Shown one piece after another: positions 8,093 to 15,672 of a stretch of 38,099 nucleotides of DNA. Under the pieces are notes generated by a model. The model had not been told where the DNA came from. It saw only the letters and a list, made by a program, of their open reading frames with translations, and made no database searches. The DNA lies in assembly GCA_903789375.1 (NCBI GenBank), contig CAIFEB010000012.1, positions 1-38,099 of the forward strand. Reading direction: 5' to 3'. Every line of letters begins with the position of its first letter. Position 1 is the stretch's first letter. The position numbers and the translations under genes are program-made. This DNA comes from an uncultured Eggerthellaceae bacterium. Its GTDB lineage: Bacteria > Actinomycetota > Coriobacteriia > Coriobacteriales > Eggerthellaceae.

Positions 8093-8179
8093 ATACGAAA
8101 ACAGGCCGCTGGAACTTCGGATGCGGCAACGCTTGCCGCTCTGCGGTGGCAGGGAAGCTTGCGGAAGGAGGCCCGGACG

Positions 8180-9160
8180 ATGTGCGGTCGGTTCGTGATG
8201 GTTTCCTTCGACGAAGTGCGGGGAATCGTGCACCGCATCGAGCAACGGCAATCGCTGCTGCAGCTCCCCGATTGGCCGCTCGTCGGCCCGCAGGTGGATG
8301 GGGAGCGAGCGGCGCAATTGCTGGCACGCCCGAACGCCTATCCCGGTTCGCGCATAGCCGTGTTCGGCAGTGCGCAAGCGCTCGGCGTCGAACCTGAGGG
8401 CGCGATGGCTGTGCACACGCTGAGAAGCGGTGCGTGGCCTGCTGGTACGATGGCTGGCGCACGGGGCGAGGAGGCTTCTGCCAGCGCGCTGGACGAGCAG
8501 GGCGAAGAGGCTCAGGCTGGTGCGACGCTGCGCGCGTCGGAAAGCGGGTCTTCAGAAGAATCGCCGGGGAACGATGCGGCAACACGCGTACCGGAATACG
8601 CGAGCGTTTCCTGCGTGGAAACGCAGGGTGCCAGCGGATACGCGCAAGCACTTGGCATTGATTACCTTACCTGGGGTTATGCGGTCGATTGGCAGCGCAA
8701 TCCCGTGTTCAACACTCGCATCGAGTCGGCGCTGTCGGGCCGGGGCATGTGGCGCGCGTCAATTGAGCAGCGCCGCTGCGTCGTTCCGACGGCGGGGTTC
8801 TTCGAGCCGCATGCCCAGGAGAAGATCGCGAGCCGCAGGACCGGCCGTCCCGTGAAACGTCCCTACCTGTTCGGACGCGCCGATGGGACGCCGACTCTGC
8901 TTGCTGGCGTGTTCGATAAGGGGCAGTGCTCGATCGTGACGACGCAGCCGAACGCAAGCGTTGCGCCCGTGCACAACCGTATGCCGCTGGTGCTGGAACC
9001 TGCCGAAGCGCTGACCTGGATAGGCGGCAGCTTGGACGACATCGCCCAGCTGGCCGACCGCTCGCGCGAGTTGCTTGCGGTTGCGCCGGAAGACGCGCTC
9101 ACGCCGCCGCCCGACTCACACGATGACGGCGCTTCGTCCGGTCAGCTTTCGTTGTTCTGA
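8180..9160 (+). CDS. SOS response-associated peptidase family protein (SRAP; YedK/HMCES)
   Basis: A 326-residue SRAP protein. These proteins form a thiazolidine crosslink between their N-terminal Cys2 and abasic sites in single-stranded DNA, shielding them during replication. The start is fixed by the invariant MCGRF: ATG at 8180 exposes Cys2 after Met removal, and AAGGAGG lies at 8165-8171. Further motifs are NTRIESA, the active-site Glu in RCVVPTAGFFEP, and the His in APVHNRMPLVL. Compared with the ~220-residue family length it is long because of a Glu/Ala/Ser-rich insert at about residues 80-160, between the N-terminal part and the NTRIESA motif. The site's catalytic residues appear intact, so it should be active. 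Confidence 0.92.
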   Translation: MCGRFVMVSFDEVRGIVHRIEQRQSLLQLPDWPLVGPQVDGERAAQLLARPNAYPGSRIAVFGSAQALGVEPEGAMAVHTLRSGAWPAGTMAGARGEEASASALDEQGEEAQAGATLRASESGSSEESPGNDAATRVPEYASVSCVETQGASGYAQALGIDYLTWGYAVDWQRNPVFNTRIESALSGRGMWRASIEQRRCVVPTAGFFEPHAQEKIASRRTGRPVKRPYLFGRADGTPTLLAGVFDKGQCSIVTTQPNASVAPVHNRMPLVLEPAEALTWIGGSLDDIAQLADRSRELLAVAPEDALTPPPDSHDDGASSGQLSLF

Positions 9161-9175
9161 GACGCAGGATTGCGC

Positions 9176-9200
9176 GCGCAGAGCGGGCGCTGCGATTTTC
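9176..9200 (+). terminator. Possible terminator between SRAP and the Fe-S gene
   Basis: CGCAG (9177-9181) pairs with CTGCG (9190-9194) over an 8-base loop and is followed by ATTTT. The stem is short, so this is tentative. The gap between the two convergent genes is only 46 bases. Confidence 0.35.
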
Positions 9201-9206
9201 GGCCGC

Positions 9207-10532
9207 CTACGAGAAGAACGTCTGGTTGAGCCAGGGGCCGTATTCGCCCGTCCACATGTCGTTGAGCTGCTGGAACACCTGCGGCCAGTCGATGGTGACG
9301 CCGAACAGCAGCTCCAGGTAGTGGTGGTTCTCGATGCCGCGGTCGGCGTCGGCGTTCAGGCACGCTTGCGCGATGGTGTAGGTGCAGGTGGGGCACATGG
9401 TCACGCAGTTCTGCGCGCCCGTGTCCCGCGCTTCGTCGATGACGCGCCACACGCGCCGGTCGGTGATGGCGGGGTCGTAGCCGCCCACGGCGCCGCCTGC
9501 GCCGCAGCACAGCGAGTTCTTGCGGTTGTGCGCCATCTCCAGCTGCTTGGCCTGGGGCAGGTACTTCGCCATGAGAGCGCGGATGGCGTTGGCGTGACGG
9601 TTGTCGTGGCGGTCATGGCACGAATCGAAGAACGTCAGGCTCGCGCGGTCGAGCGGATGGAATCCCGGGTCGATTCCCTCGCGCTCCATGCGCGCCGATT
9701 CCTGCAGCAGCACTTCGGGCAGTGGCAGGATGTCGACGTCCTGCGCCATCGTGACGGCCAGCTCCTCGCCGCAACCGGGGCAGACGGTGATGACGCGCGT
9801 GATGCCCGCCTGCTTTATCTTGTCGAGCAGACCCTCGCGCAACGCCTGCGCGCGGTCGAATCGGCCAGCGCTCATCAACGGGCTGCCGCAGCAGCTCGTG
9901 CTCATTGCCCAGTGGAACCCCGCGCGGTTCATCCAGTTGCAGACGGCGCGCGTGACCTCCGGCGCATAGCTTGCGAGCGAGCAGCCGGGGAAGAGGAGCG
10001 TGTCGTATGTGCCGGGGACGGTGGCGGCGTAATCGAGCGAGGCGAACTCGTCGAACGCGATGCCGTAGACCGCGCGGTACGCGGAGAAGATGTCCCACTC
10101 GTTGTCGACCATCACGAGCTTTTCCTCAGGGATGTACCCGGCGTTGGCGAACAGTTCGCGCCAGGCGCGCATGCGATCGGGCGCCAGCACGTGATGCTGG
10201 CAGGCTGCGGTGCACTGCCCGCAGAAGCAGCAGCGGCGCAGCGCGACGAACAGATCGGGCCAGTCGGTCACCAGTTTGATGACGGCGTCGTTGCGATCGG
10301 CTTCGGGCAGCGCCATGATGCGGTCGTATTCGCGCTCGATCACACCGACGTCGATGCCGGGAGTCTTGAGCACTTCGCATTCCCAGGTGCACTGGCGGCA
10401 ATGCGAGCAGGTCAGCTGCTCGTTCGCCCAGCGCGCCAACGCGCTCAGCTGGGGACTTCCCCACGAATCGATTTCCTTCAGATCCTCGGCGCCAAGGCGC
10501 GTCGGACGTTCTTCCTTGAATTGACCGACCAT
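9207..10532 (-). CDS. CCG-domain iron-sulfur protein (HdrD/GlpC-like, putative oxidoreductase)
   Basis: A 441-residue cytoplasmic Fe-S protein. Two ferredoxin-type [4Fe-4S] motifs stand near the N-terminus (CSHCRQCTWEC and CCFCGQCTAAC, both CxxCxxCxxxC). Two CCG (cysteine-rich) domains follow: the first with GCSLASY, STSCCGSP and CPGCGEEL, the second with DSCHDRHDNRH, SLCCGAGGAVGG and CPTCTYT. This layout is that of heterodisulfide reductase HdrD, GlpC and the LutA-type partners of flavin dehydrogenases, where CCG domains bind Fe-S clusters that act on disulfides or quinones. No partner flavoprotein or membrane subunit is adjacent, so the substrate is open. The ATG at 10532 is preceded by GGGGAGG. 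Confidence 0.85.
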   Translation of the reverse strand: MVGQFKEERPTRLGAEDLKEIDSWGSPQLSALARWANEQLTCSHCRQCTWECEVLKTPGIDVGVIEREYDRIMALPEADRNDAVIKLVTDWPDLFVALRRCCFCGQCTAACQHHVLAPDRMRAWRELFANAGYIPEEKLVMVDNEWDIFSAYRAVYGIAFDEFASLDYAATVPGTYDTLLFPGCSLASYAPEVTRAVCNWMNRAGFHWAMSTSCCGSPLMSAGRFDRAQALREGLLDKIKQAGITRVITVCPGCGEELAVTMAQDVDILPLPEVLLQESARMEREGIDPGFHPLDRASLTFFDSCHDRHDNRHANAIRALMAKYLPQAKQLEMAHNRKNSLCCGAGGAVGGYDPAITDRRVWRVIDEARDTGAQNCVTMCPTCTYTIAQACLNADADRGIENHHYLELLFGVTIDWPQVFQQLNDMWTGEYGPWLNQTFFS

Positions 10533-10992
10533 GCGAACCTCCCCTTACTCACATCGGCCAGTGTATCCGATTGCGGCGTGGTTGTGAGCGCGAGATAGTT
10601 GCGCCGCGAGCGAGCCGCCGGGCGGGCGGCGAAACGGTTTGTTGCGGATGCGGAAGCTGGCCGGCGCGAGCAATTGGAACAGCGAAAGGGCATTCGTCTG
10701 AAACCCGTCTGATATTAAGCCTATACTGAACCAAACGGCGCCATGAGGATGGGGCGAGGACTCGGTCGCCGGCGACTGCCGCGTCGTCTGTGGACAGGTT
10801 TGCGGGCGGCAAACAACTGGTGGCGTCTTGAAGCCGCGGCGGGGGTTCGGTTGCGTTCCGACGCGGCGACAGACGTTCAGCTGCTCCTTGGCGCGAAGGC
10901 TGGCTCCCAAGCGCCGGCAGCCTGCGGACCGGAACGCACACCCCATCTGAACAGCGCCGACGGTGTTGGTTTCGTCCAAGGGGATGATGACG
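10533..10992. other. Intergenic region without a recognised gene
   Basis: 460 bases between the divergent Fe-S and PNPOx genes. It holds a GC-rich inverted repeat around 10613-10630 (GCCGCC...GGCGGC) and, on the plus strand, a possible -10 TATACT (10722-10727) with TGAAAC (10699-10704) at 17 bases. That would leave a long leader of about 260 bases before the PNPOx gene. I see no riboswitch signature or convincing small gene. Confidence 0.35.
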
Positions 10993-11403
10993 ATGGCTAA
11001 GATGCCCGAGGATTGCATCGACCTGATCAACAACGCGTACGCGGTAGCGGTGGCGACGTGCGACGGGAACGGCGTGCCGAACGTGGTGTGCTGCTCGATG
11101 AAGCAGGCGCCCGATGCGGAAACGGTCATGATTTCCGACCAGTACATGAACAAGACGCTCGCGAACCTCAAAGCCAACCCCCGCATGGCGGTGACCGCGT
11201 GGGATGAAACGCATGGCTACCAGGTGAAAGGCACCGTGACCTACGAAAACGAGGGCCCGCGCTACGAGCAGGTGGCGGCTCAGGTGCACGAGATTCTGTC
11301 GAGCATGGGCTACGACTTCCGTAGCAAGGGCGTCTGCTGGCTGCACGTCGACGAAGTGTACTCGGTGACGCCCGGTCCCGACGCCGGTGCACGCATCGCG
11401 TAA
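10993..11403 (+). CDS. Pyridoxamine 5'-phosphate oxidase-like FMN-binding protein
   Basis: A 136-residue protein of the PNPOx-like split beta-barrel fold, which binds FMN (or F420 or haem in relatives) as a dimer. Its features are the typical opening CIDLINNAYAVAVATCDGNGVPNVV, the strand DAETVMISDQYMNKTLANL, and KANPRMAVTAWDE followed by GYQVKGTVTYE. It is too short for true PdxH and lacks its C-terminal motif, so vitamin B6 synthesis should not be assumed. Homologues are often annotated as general FMN-binding reductases. Of the clustered ATGs at 10984, 10987 and 10993, the last has the best spacing from AAGGGG (10978-10983). Confidence 0.75.
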   Translation: MAKMPEDCIDLINNAYAVAVATCDGNGVPNVVCCSMKQAPDAETVMISDQYMNKTLANLKANPRMAVTAWDETHGYQVKGTVTYENEGPRYEQVAAQVHEILSSMGYDFRSKGVCWLHVDEVYSVTPGPDAGARIA

Positions 11404-11451
11404 GTTGCGTGAAGGCACTGAACCGTCGTGCATTCAAAGTGCGCAAAAGAA

Positions 11452-11482
11452 AAAGCCCAGGCGCTTTCGGCGTCTGGGCTTT
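11452..11482 (-). terminator. Intrinsic terminator of tRNA-Leu (bidirectional)
   Basis: AAAGCCCAG (11452-11460) pairs with CTGGGCTTT (11474-11482), extended by GCG/CGT around a 7-base loop. On the minus strand the stem is followed by TTTTCTTTT, a good U-tract, 10 bases after the tRNA. On the plus strand it may also stop the PNPOx transcript (TTTGGTTTC follows). Confidence 0.8.
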
Positions 11483-11491
11483 GGTTTCAAA

Positions 11492-11578
11492 TGGTGCGGG
11501 TGAAAGGACTTGAACCTTCAAGGGCCGAAGCCCATACGGACCTGAACCGTACGCGTCTGCCAATTCCGCCACACCCGC
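11492..11578 (-). tRNA. tRNA-Leu, anticodon CAG
   Basis: An 87-base class II tRNA with the CCA end encoded (11492-11494). The acceptor stem GCGGGTG (11572-11578 side) pairs with CACCCGC (11496-11502 side), with A as discriminator. The anticodon stem-loop is TACGG-TTCAGGT-CCGTA, giving CAG. The long variable arm GGGC-TTCG-GCCC is characteristic of leucine tRNAs, and GGTTCAAGTCC is the T-loop. Translates CUG, a major Leu codon in high-GC genomes. Confidence 0.96.
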
Positions 11579-11600
11579 ATGTGAAGCTGCAGCAAGGGGT

Positions 11601-11629
11601 ATTCTAACGCGTACCCACCGTTGCCGCAA
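11601..11629 (-). promoter_or_regulatory. tRNA-Leu promoter
   Basis: On the minus strand TTGCGG (11624-11629) and TAGAAT (11601-11606) are 17 bases apart, and the -10 ends 22 bases before the mature tRNA 5' end. Spacing and -10 match support a dedicated promoter. The remainder of 11630-12045 holds no recognised gene. Confidence 0.6.
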
Positions 11630-12045
11630 GATGGAAAATTTCGTTCACAAATGCTCGACAAGCGAAGCTGCAGCGCTTTCGCAGTTGCAAGCGAAGATGA
11701 CGCGAAGCTGAGGTTTGCTGCGACGGTCGCCGGGCCGATTCGCCCCGTTCTGTTCCTGGCGTCCGGAAACGGCGTCTTGACGCATGCACTCACGCTCCGT
11801 GCCGCCCTTGCCTTTGCGCTATCATGACGTGCTGACGCAAAGACGCGTTCGACGTGCTGTTATGCACGCGCGACAAGCCCGCAGCGGAAGCGGCGCCGCG
11901 TTCGTTTCGGGCGGGCTGGCCATGCGCGGTGCATTGCAGCAAGGCGGAGCTTGCGGCTGGCGCTGGCGCCGAGCCAGGCGAACTGCGGGTCTCCGCCCGT
12001 CGCGCATGTACGCGAACGCACGTTGACGCACACGAAAGGCAGGCC

Positions 12046-14319
12046 GTGGCAGGCACGAAGCTCATACTCGATCGCTACCGTCCGCTCGGGGAAATCGGCG
12101 CCGGCGGGTTCGGCACCGTTCAGGTGGCGTGGGATCCGCGCATCCAGCGCAAGGTCGCCATCAAGACGATCGAGCTGACCGAGTTCGACGCCGCGCGTGC
12201 GATGCTGCCCGGCGCCGACGCGGTGAGCCGCCTGCATGGCGCCAAAGCGGGCGAAACCGCCGATCGCTGGCATGGTGTTCTGCCGTGGGACGACGTTGCG
12301 GGCGAGGACGCATCCGAGACGGCGGTCATGAACCCGGTCGGACCGGCCGCTCCGCAGGCCGCTCCGCCTGCTGCTTCGTCAGCCGCCGGTGCGTTCGCCA
12401 GCCCTTCGGAAACCGTCTCCTTGCAGCCAGCGGTTGCGGCGAACGGCTCAGCCGCGCTCAAGACGCCCGGCGCCCCTGCTCAGCAGCCCGGTTGTCGCGC
12501 CGCGGCCGTGAGTCCGACCGACCGCACGGTCGTCCTTCCATGGGAGGATGCGCCGTCCGCGCCCGCCGGCGCGTCAGAGCCCGGCGCTTCCGACTCCGAC
12601 GCAGCCGAGCCGACCACGGCGACGCGCGACATCGACTTCGACCCGTCGGACGTCCACGCCCTCGCGCACATCCCCGGGCTCGACGAGGCGCGCACGGCCG
12701 CCATGCTGTCCGACCCGCGCATCGTCACCGTGTACGACTTCGAGGTGCGCGACCGTACGGCCTACCTGATCATGGAGTACGTCGAGGGCATCACGCTCAC
12801 CAAGGTCCTCAACGAATACGACAGCTATCTGACCATCGACATGGTCGCGGCCGTGTTCGACGCGGTGGCCGGCGCGCTCGAGGCTGCCCACAAATCGGGC
12901 GTGCTGCACTTGGACATCAAGCCCGACAACATCCTCATCAACAAGGATGGCCAGGTCAAAGTGACGGATTTCGGCTTGGCGACGTTGGCCGACGCGGCGG
13001 GCCTGGGCACGACTGGCGGCGGCACCATCGGCTACATGCCGCCCGAGCAGATGAACCGCGACGTGCTGGACGCCCGTGCCGACGAATGGGCGCTCGCCTC
13101 CGTCACCTACGAGATGCTGACCGGCGACAACCCGTTCCGCGTGCCGAACCTCGCGGACGCGGAGGCCGCCATCGAGAACGCCGAGCTCGTGCTGCCGTCG
13201 CTGTGCTGGGACGGCCTGGACGAGCAGCTCGACGACGTGCTGTTCTACGCGCTCGACCCCAATCGCGACGAGCGCTACGCCTCGGTCGCGGACTTCGCGG
13301 AAGAGGCGGACAAATTCCTGGGCGACGCGCAGAAAGGCCGCCGCCAGCTGAAGATGGTTGTGGGGGATGCGCTGGGGGGCGGACCCTCCGAAGGTGAAGA
13401 GGAGGAAGGTGAAGAGGACGCCGCCGATGGCCGCACGCGGTCTGTTGCGCGCGCTCCTCATGTGCCGATGAGTCAACGGATCACGCCGAAGATGCTGAAG
13501 ATCGCCGCCCGCGCGTTCGCCGCGGTGGGCAGCGCGTTCACGACGTTCGTCGCCATGTCGAACGCCCCGATCACGGCCTATATGGAGGTCGACCCGGCGA
13601 TGGTGAGCGGGCTCGCCATCCTCATCGTGGCCGTCGTGGGCGCAATCGTCCCGTCGGTCGGCGCGTTGGTCGCGTTCTGCCTGCTTTCGCTTGCGTTGGT
13701 CACTGCTGGCTCGCCTGTCGCGGGGCTTGTGATGCTGACGTTGACGGTGGTGTGGTTCGTGTTCGCTGCGCGCGGGACGAAAGCAGAGGCGAACGAGGCG
13801 CTGGCGCTGCCGCTGGTGGGCGCCATCGGCGGCAACGCGTTCGTGCCGCTGGCCTGCGGCGCCGCATCGCGTCCGAAGCGCGCCCTGATCACGACGGTGT
13901 TCGCGCTGGCGTGGGCGTTCGTCTTGGGCGCCGCCGGAACGGGCAACCTTCTGGGATGGAACGCGCCGGTGTATCTGACGAGCCTCGACAACACCGTCAT
14001 CCAGCAGCGGCTCGGCATCATGCTGACGCGCCCGGCGAACTGGTGCATGGCGGCGGGATGGCTCGCCGCGGCGGGCTTCGGCTCGGCATGCTGCCTGAAG
14101 CGCACGCGCACGTGGCGCATCGTGGGCGCCTGCGCAAGTTCGGCTGTGCTGCTCGCCGGATCGCTCGGCGCGGCGTGGATCGACTCGGGGATGCGCAGCC
14201 TCGTGCCGTCGGCGCCGCTGCTCGTGCCCATCATCGTGTCGGCTGCGATCGTCATCGTGGTGGCGGCGTGCTTCGAGCCCGACGAAGGCGCTAGCGTGGA
14301 AGTGGACGCGGAAGCGTAG
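12046..14319 (+). CDS. Membrane Ser/Thr protein kinase (PknB-type) with large insert
   Basis: A 757-residue kinase. The N-lobe starts at once: glycine loop GEIGAGGFGTVQ (about 15-26) and catalytic Lys40 in VAIK. A low-complexity Ala/Pro/Ser-rich insert then occupies about residues 60-195 before the C-helix (GLDEARTAAML). The C-lobe has HLDIKPDN with catalytic Asp290, DFG at Asp308 and the YMPPEQ P+1 motif. The HRD arginine is Leu, so this is a non-RD kinase. From about residue 480 on are several membrane helices in place of PASTA repeats. The GTG at 12046 (after GAAAGGCAGG) opens directly on the kinase fold; the frame is open back to 11854 but with Arg-rich, non-conserved sequence. Probably a membrane-anchored regulator of unknown targets. 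Confidence 0.85.
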   Translation: MAGTKLILDRYRPLGEIGAGGFGTVQVAWDPRIQRKVAIKTIELTEFDAARAMLPGADAVSRLHGAKAGETADRWHGVLPWDDVAGEDASETAVMNPVGPAAPQAAPPAASSAAGAFASPSETVSLQPAVAANGSAALKTPGAPAQQPGCRAAAVSPTDRTVVLPWEDAPSAPAGASEPGASDSDAAEPTTATRDIDFDPSDVHALAHIPGLDEARTAAMLSDPRIVTVYDFEVRDRTAYLIMEYVEGITLTKVLNEYDSYLTIDMVAAVFDAVAGALEAAHKSGVLHLDIKPDNILINKDGQVKVTDFGLATLADAAGLGTTGGGTIGYMPPEQMNRDVLDARADEWALASVTYEMLTGDNPFRVPNLADAEAAIENAELVLPSLCWDGLDEQLDDVLFYALDPNRDERYASVADFAEEADKFLGDAQKGRRQLKMVVGDALGGGPSEGEEEEGEEDAADGRTRSVARAPHVPMSQRITPKMLKIAARAFAAVGSAFTTFVAMSNAPITAYMEVDPAMVSGLAILIVAVVGAIVPSVGALVAFCLLSLALVTAGSPVAGLVMLTLTVVWFVFAARGTKAEANEALALPLVGAIGGNAFVPLACGAASRPKRALITTVFALAWAFVLGAAGTGNLLGWNAPVYLTSLDNTVIQQRLGIMLTRPANWCMAAGWLAAAGFGSACCLKRTRTWRIVGACASSAVLLAGSLGAAWIDSGMRSLVPSAPLLVPIIVSAAIVIVVAACFEPDEGASVEVDAEA

Positions 14320-14332
14320 CGCGCGGCGCTCG

Positions 14333-15028
14333 CTAGTGCCGCGCGTGTCCCCCGCGGCGATGGCTACCGTGCGGCCCGCGGGACACGCCTTCGCCCTGGT
14401 GGCTTTTGCCCGTGTGCGGCCCGTGGGTTTCGTGCTCGCTCCCACGCGGCCCATGGTGGCCGGGAGCTCCATCTTCGTGTCCGCGCGGCCCGTGGTGGCC
14501 GCCTCTGCCGCCGCGCGGGCCTTCGCCGCGCCTGTCCCATTCGCCGCGTTCGAACGCGTCGATCATGCCGCGGCGCTCGGCGGCACGCTCCTCCTCCACG
14601 CGCACGGCGTCGGCCCCCACCGTTTTCTCGACGTTTCCGATCATGCGCGTGAGCAGCGCCTCGAGCGCTGCGAGGTCGTCGTCGGAGAAATCCGCTAGGG
14701 GGTCGGCCTGCGCTTCCTCATTGGGCGCGGCTTGGCGCCCCGCTTCGGTCAGATACGACAGCATGACGCGTCCGTCCTGCTCAGACGGACGACGCTCAAT
14801 CAACCCGGCGGCCTCGAGCTTTGCAAGCGTCTCGTTGAGCGACGAGATGCGCACGCCCAGGATGGAGGCGAGCTGCTTGGTGCTCACGCCGTCGTGCAGC
14901 TTGAGCAGCGCGATGATGCGGCCCTGCCCACGCGAGGGGTCCGCGAAGCGCCCGCCGCCGCGATGATGCGCGCGGTGCATGAGGCTCATCAGGATCTGGA
15001 ACTTCTCTTCGACCGATTCGCGGGACAT
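14333..15028 (-). CDS. MarR-family transcriptional regulator with His/Gly-rich tail
   Basis: A 231-residue winged-helix regulator. The DNA-binding part covers about residues 1-125: QGRIIALLKLHDGVSTKQLA, ILGVRISSLNETLAKLEAAG (recognition helix) and LIERRPSEQDGRVMLSYLTEAG (wing), typical of MarR. A Glu/Asp-rich dimerisation helix follows. The last ~60 residues are Gly, His, Arg and Pro with repeated HHGPRG, HGPH and HE motifs, an unusual addition that could bind metal ions. The ATG at 15028 has AAGGAG with a 7-8 base spacer; the upstream open frame to 15193 is Arg/Pro-rich and not credible. It converges on the kinase gene with a 13-base gap. Target genes and ligand are unknown. Confidence 0.8.
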   Translation of the reverse strand: MSRESVEEKFQILMSLMHRAHHRGGGRFADPSRGQGRIIALLKLHDGVSTKQLASILGVRISSLNETLAKLEAAGLIERRPSEQDGRVMLSYLTEAGRQAAPNEEAQADPLADFSDDDLAALEALLTRMIGNVEKTVGADAVRVEEERAAERRGMIDAFERGEWDRRGEGPRGGRGGHHGPRGHEDGAPGHHGPRGSEHETHGPHTGKSHQGEGVSRGPHGSHRRGGHARH

Positions 15029-15672
15029 GGGAATCACTCCTTCGCGGGTGAGGTTGGGCGCAGCTCCGGCAACCCGGATTGCGGCGCTGTCGGGCAAGGT
15101 TCGGCATCGGCTGGGTCGGGCACGGTTCTGGCGAGACGGAACGCGGCTTTGGCAGGGTGGCGCACGGTGCTGGTGCGCTGGACGCAATGCCAAAGGGGAC
15201 GTTCAGCGCCAGGGCCTCGACCGTCGTCTCTCGACAATCAAACGGTACCGGTAGAACACCAGCAGCATACCGGCTGTCGTGCAAGCTGGCAAGGGGAAAG
15301 GGCGGCCTGCGCGCGATCGGGCGGCCGCGTTTGCGTGCCGTGGGCGTGCCAACTTGCTGCTGCCTATTGAAGGGCGTGCTGGTGCCGTGCCGGGAAGCGA
15401 TCCGGCTGGTGCCGTGCCGGGAAGCGATCCGGCTGGTGCCGTGCCGAAGGAGCCATCCGGCGGGTAACGCTGCGATGGCGGGGCACGCGCGCGCTGCGAC
15501 TGCCTGCGCATCGCGCGGCTCGCCCTCGCTGTTCTCGGCGTTTTGTGAAACGCCGCATGAGCGGGCGCTTCTCGTTAAAATACGTAAGGTTACACGCATA
15601 CGTCAGGCCGTTCGCGCGGGTGCGGCGATTGCCGCGGGGATGCCCGCAATCGGGACGGCGGTAAGGAACTCC
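15029..15672. other. 644-base intergenic region upstream of prfC
   Basis: No gene is recognised. The open frames crossing it are Arg/Pro-rich and lack ribosome sites. It holds the 27-base tandem repeat at 15378-15446 and, close to prfC, a TTAAAAT stretch (15575-15581) that could be a -10 but has no good -35. Confidence 0.4.
15378..15446 (+). repeat. 27-base tandem repeat, two and a half copies
   Basis: Copies at 15378-15404 and 15405-15431 are identical (each begins GCTGGTGCCGTGCCGGGAAG), and a third, broken copy begins at 15432 and diverges after 15 bases. There are no spacers of CRISPR type and no coding frame that explains them. Confidence 0.8.

Noticed and set aside
10993-11403. True pyridoxamine phosphate oxidase (pdxH)
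   Set aside because: Too short and without the PdxH C-terminal dimerisation motif; only the general FMN-binding fold is supported.
11492-11578. tRNA-associated integration site (attB with island)
   Set aside because: No repeat of the tRNA 3' end and no integrase were seen elsewhere in the window.
12574-14472. Minus-strand open frame of 632 codons across the kinase gene
   Set aside because: Arg/His/Ala-rich shadow of the kinase coding strand in high-GC DNA.
15378-15446. CRISPR array
   Set aside because: Units are directly adjacent with no unique spacers, and no cas gene is present.
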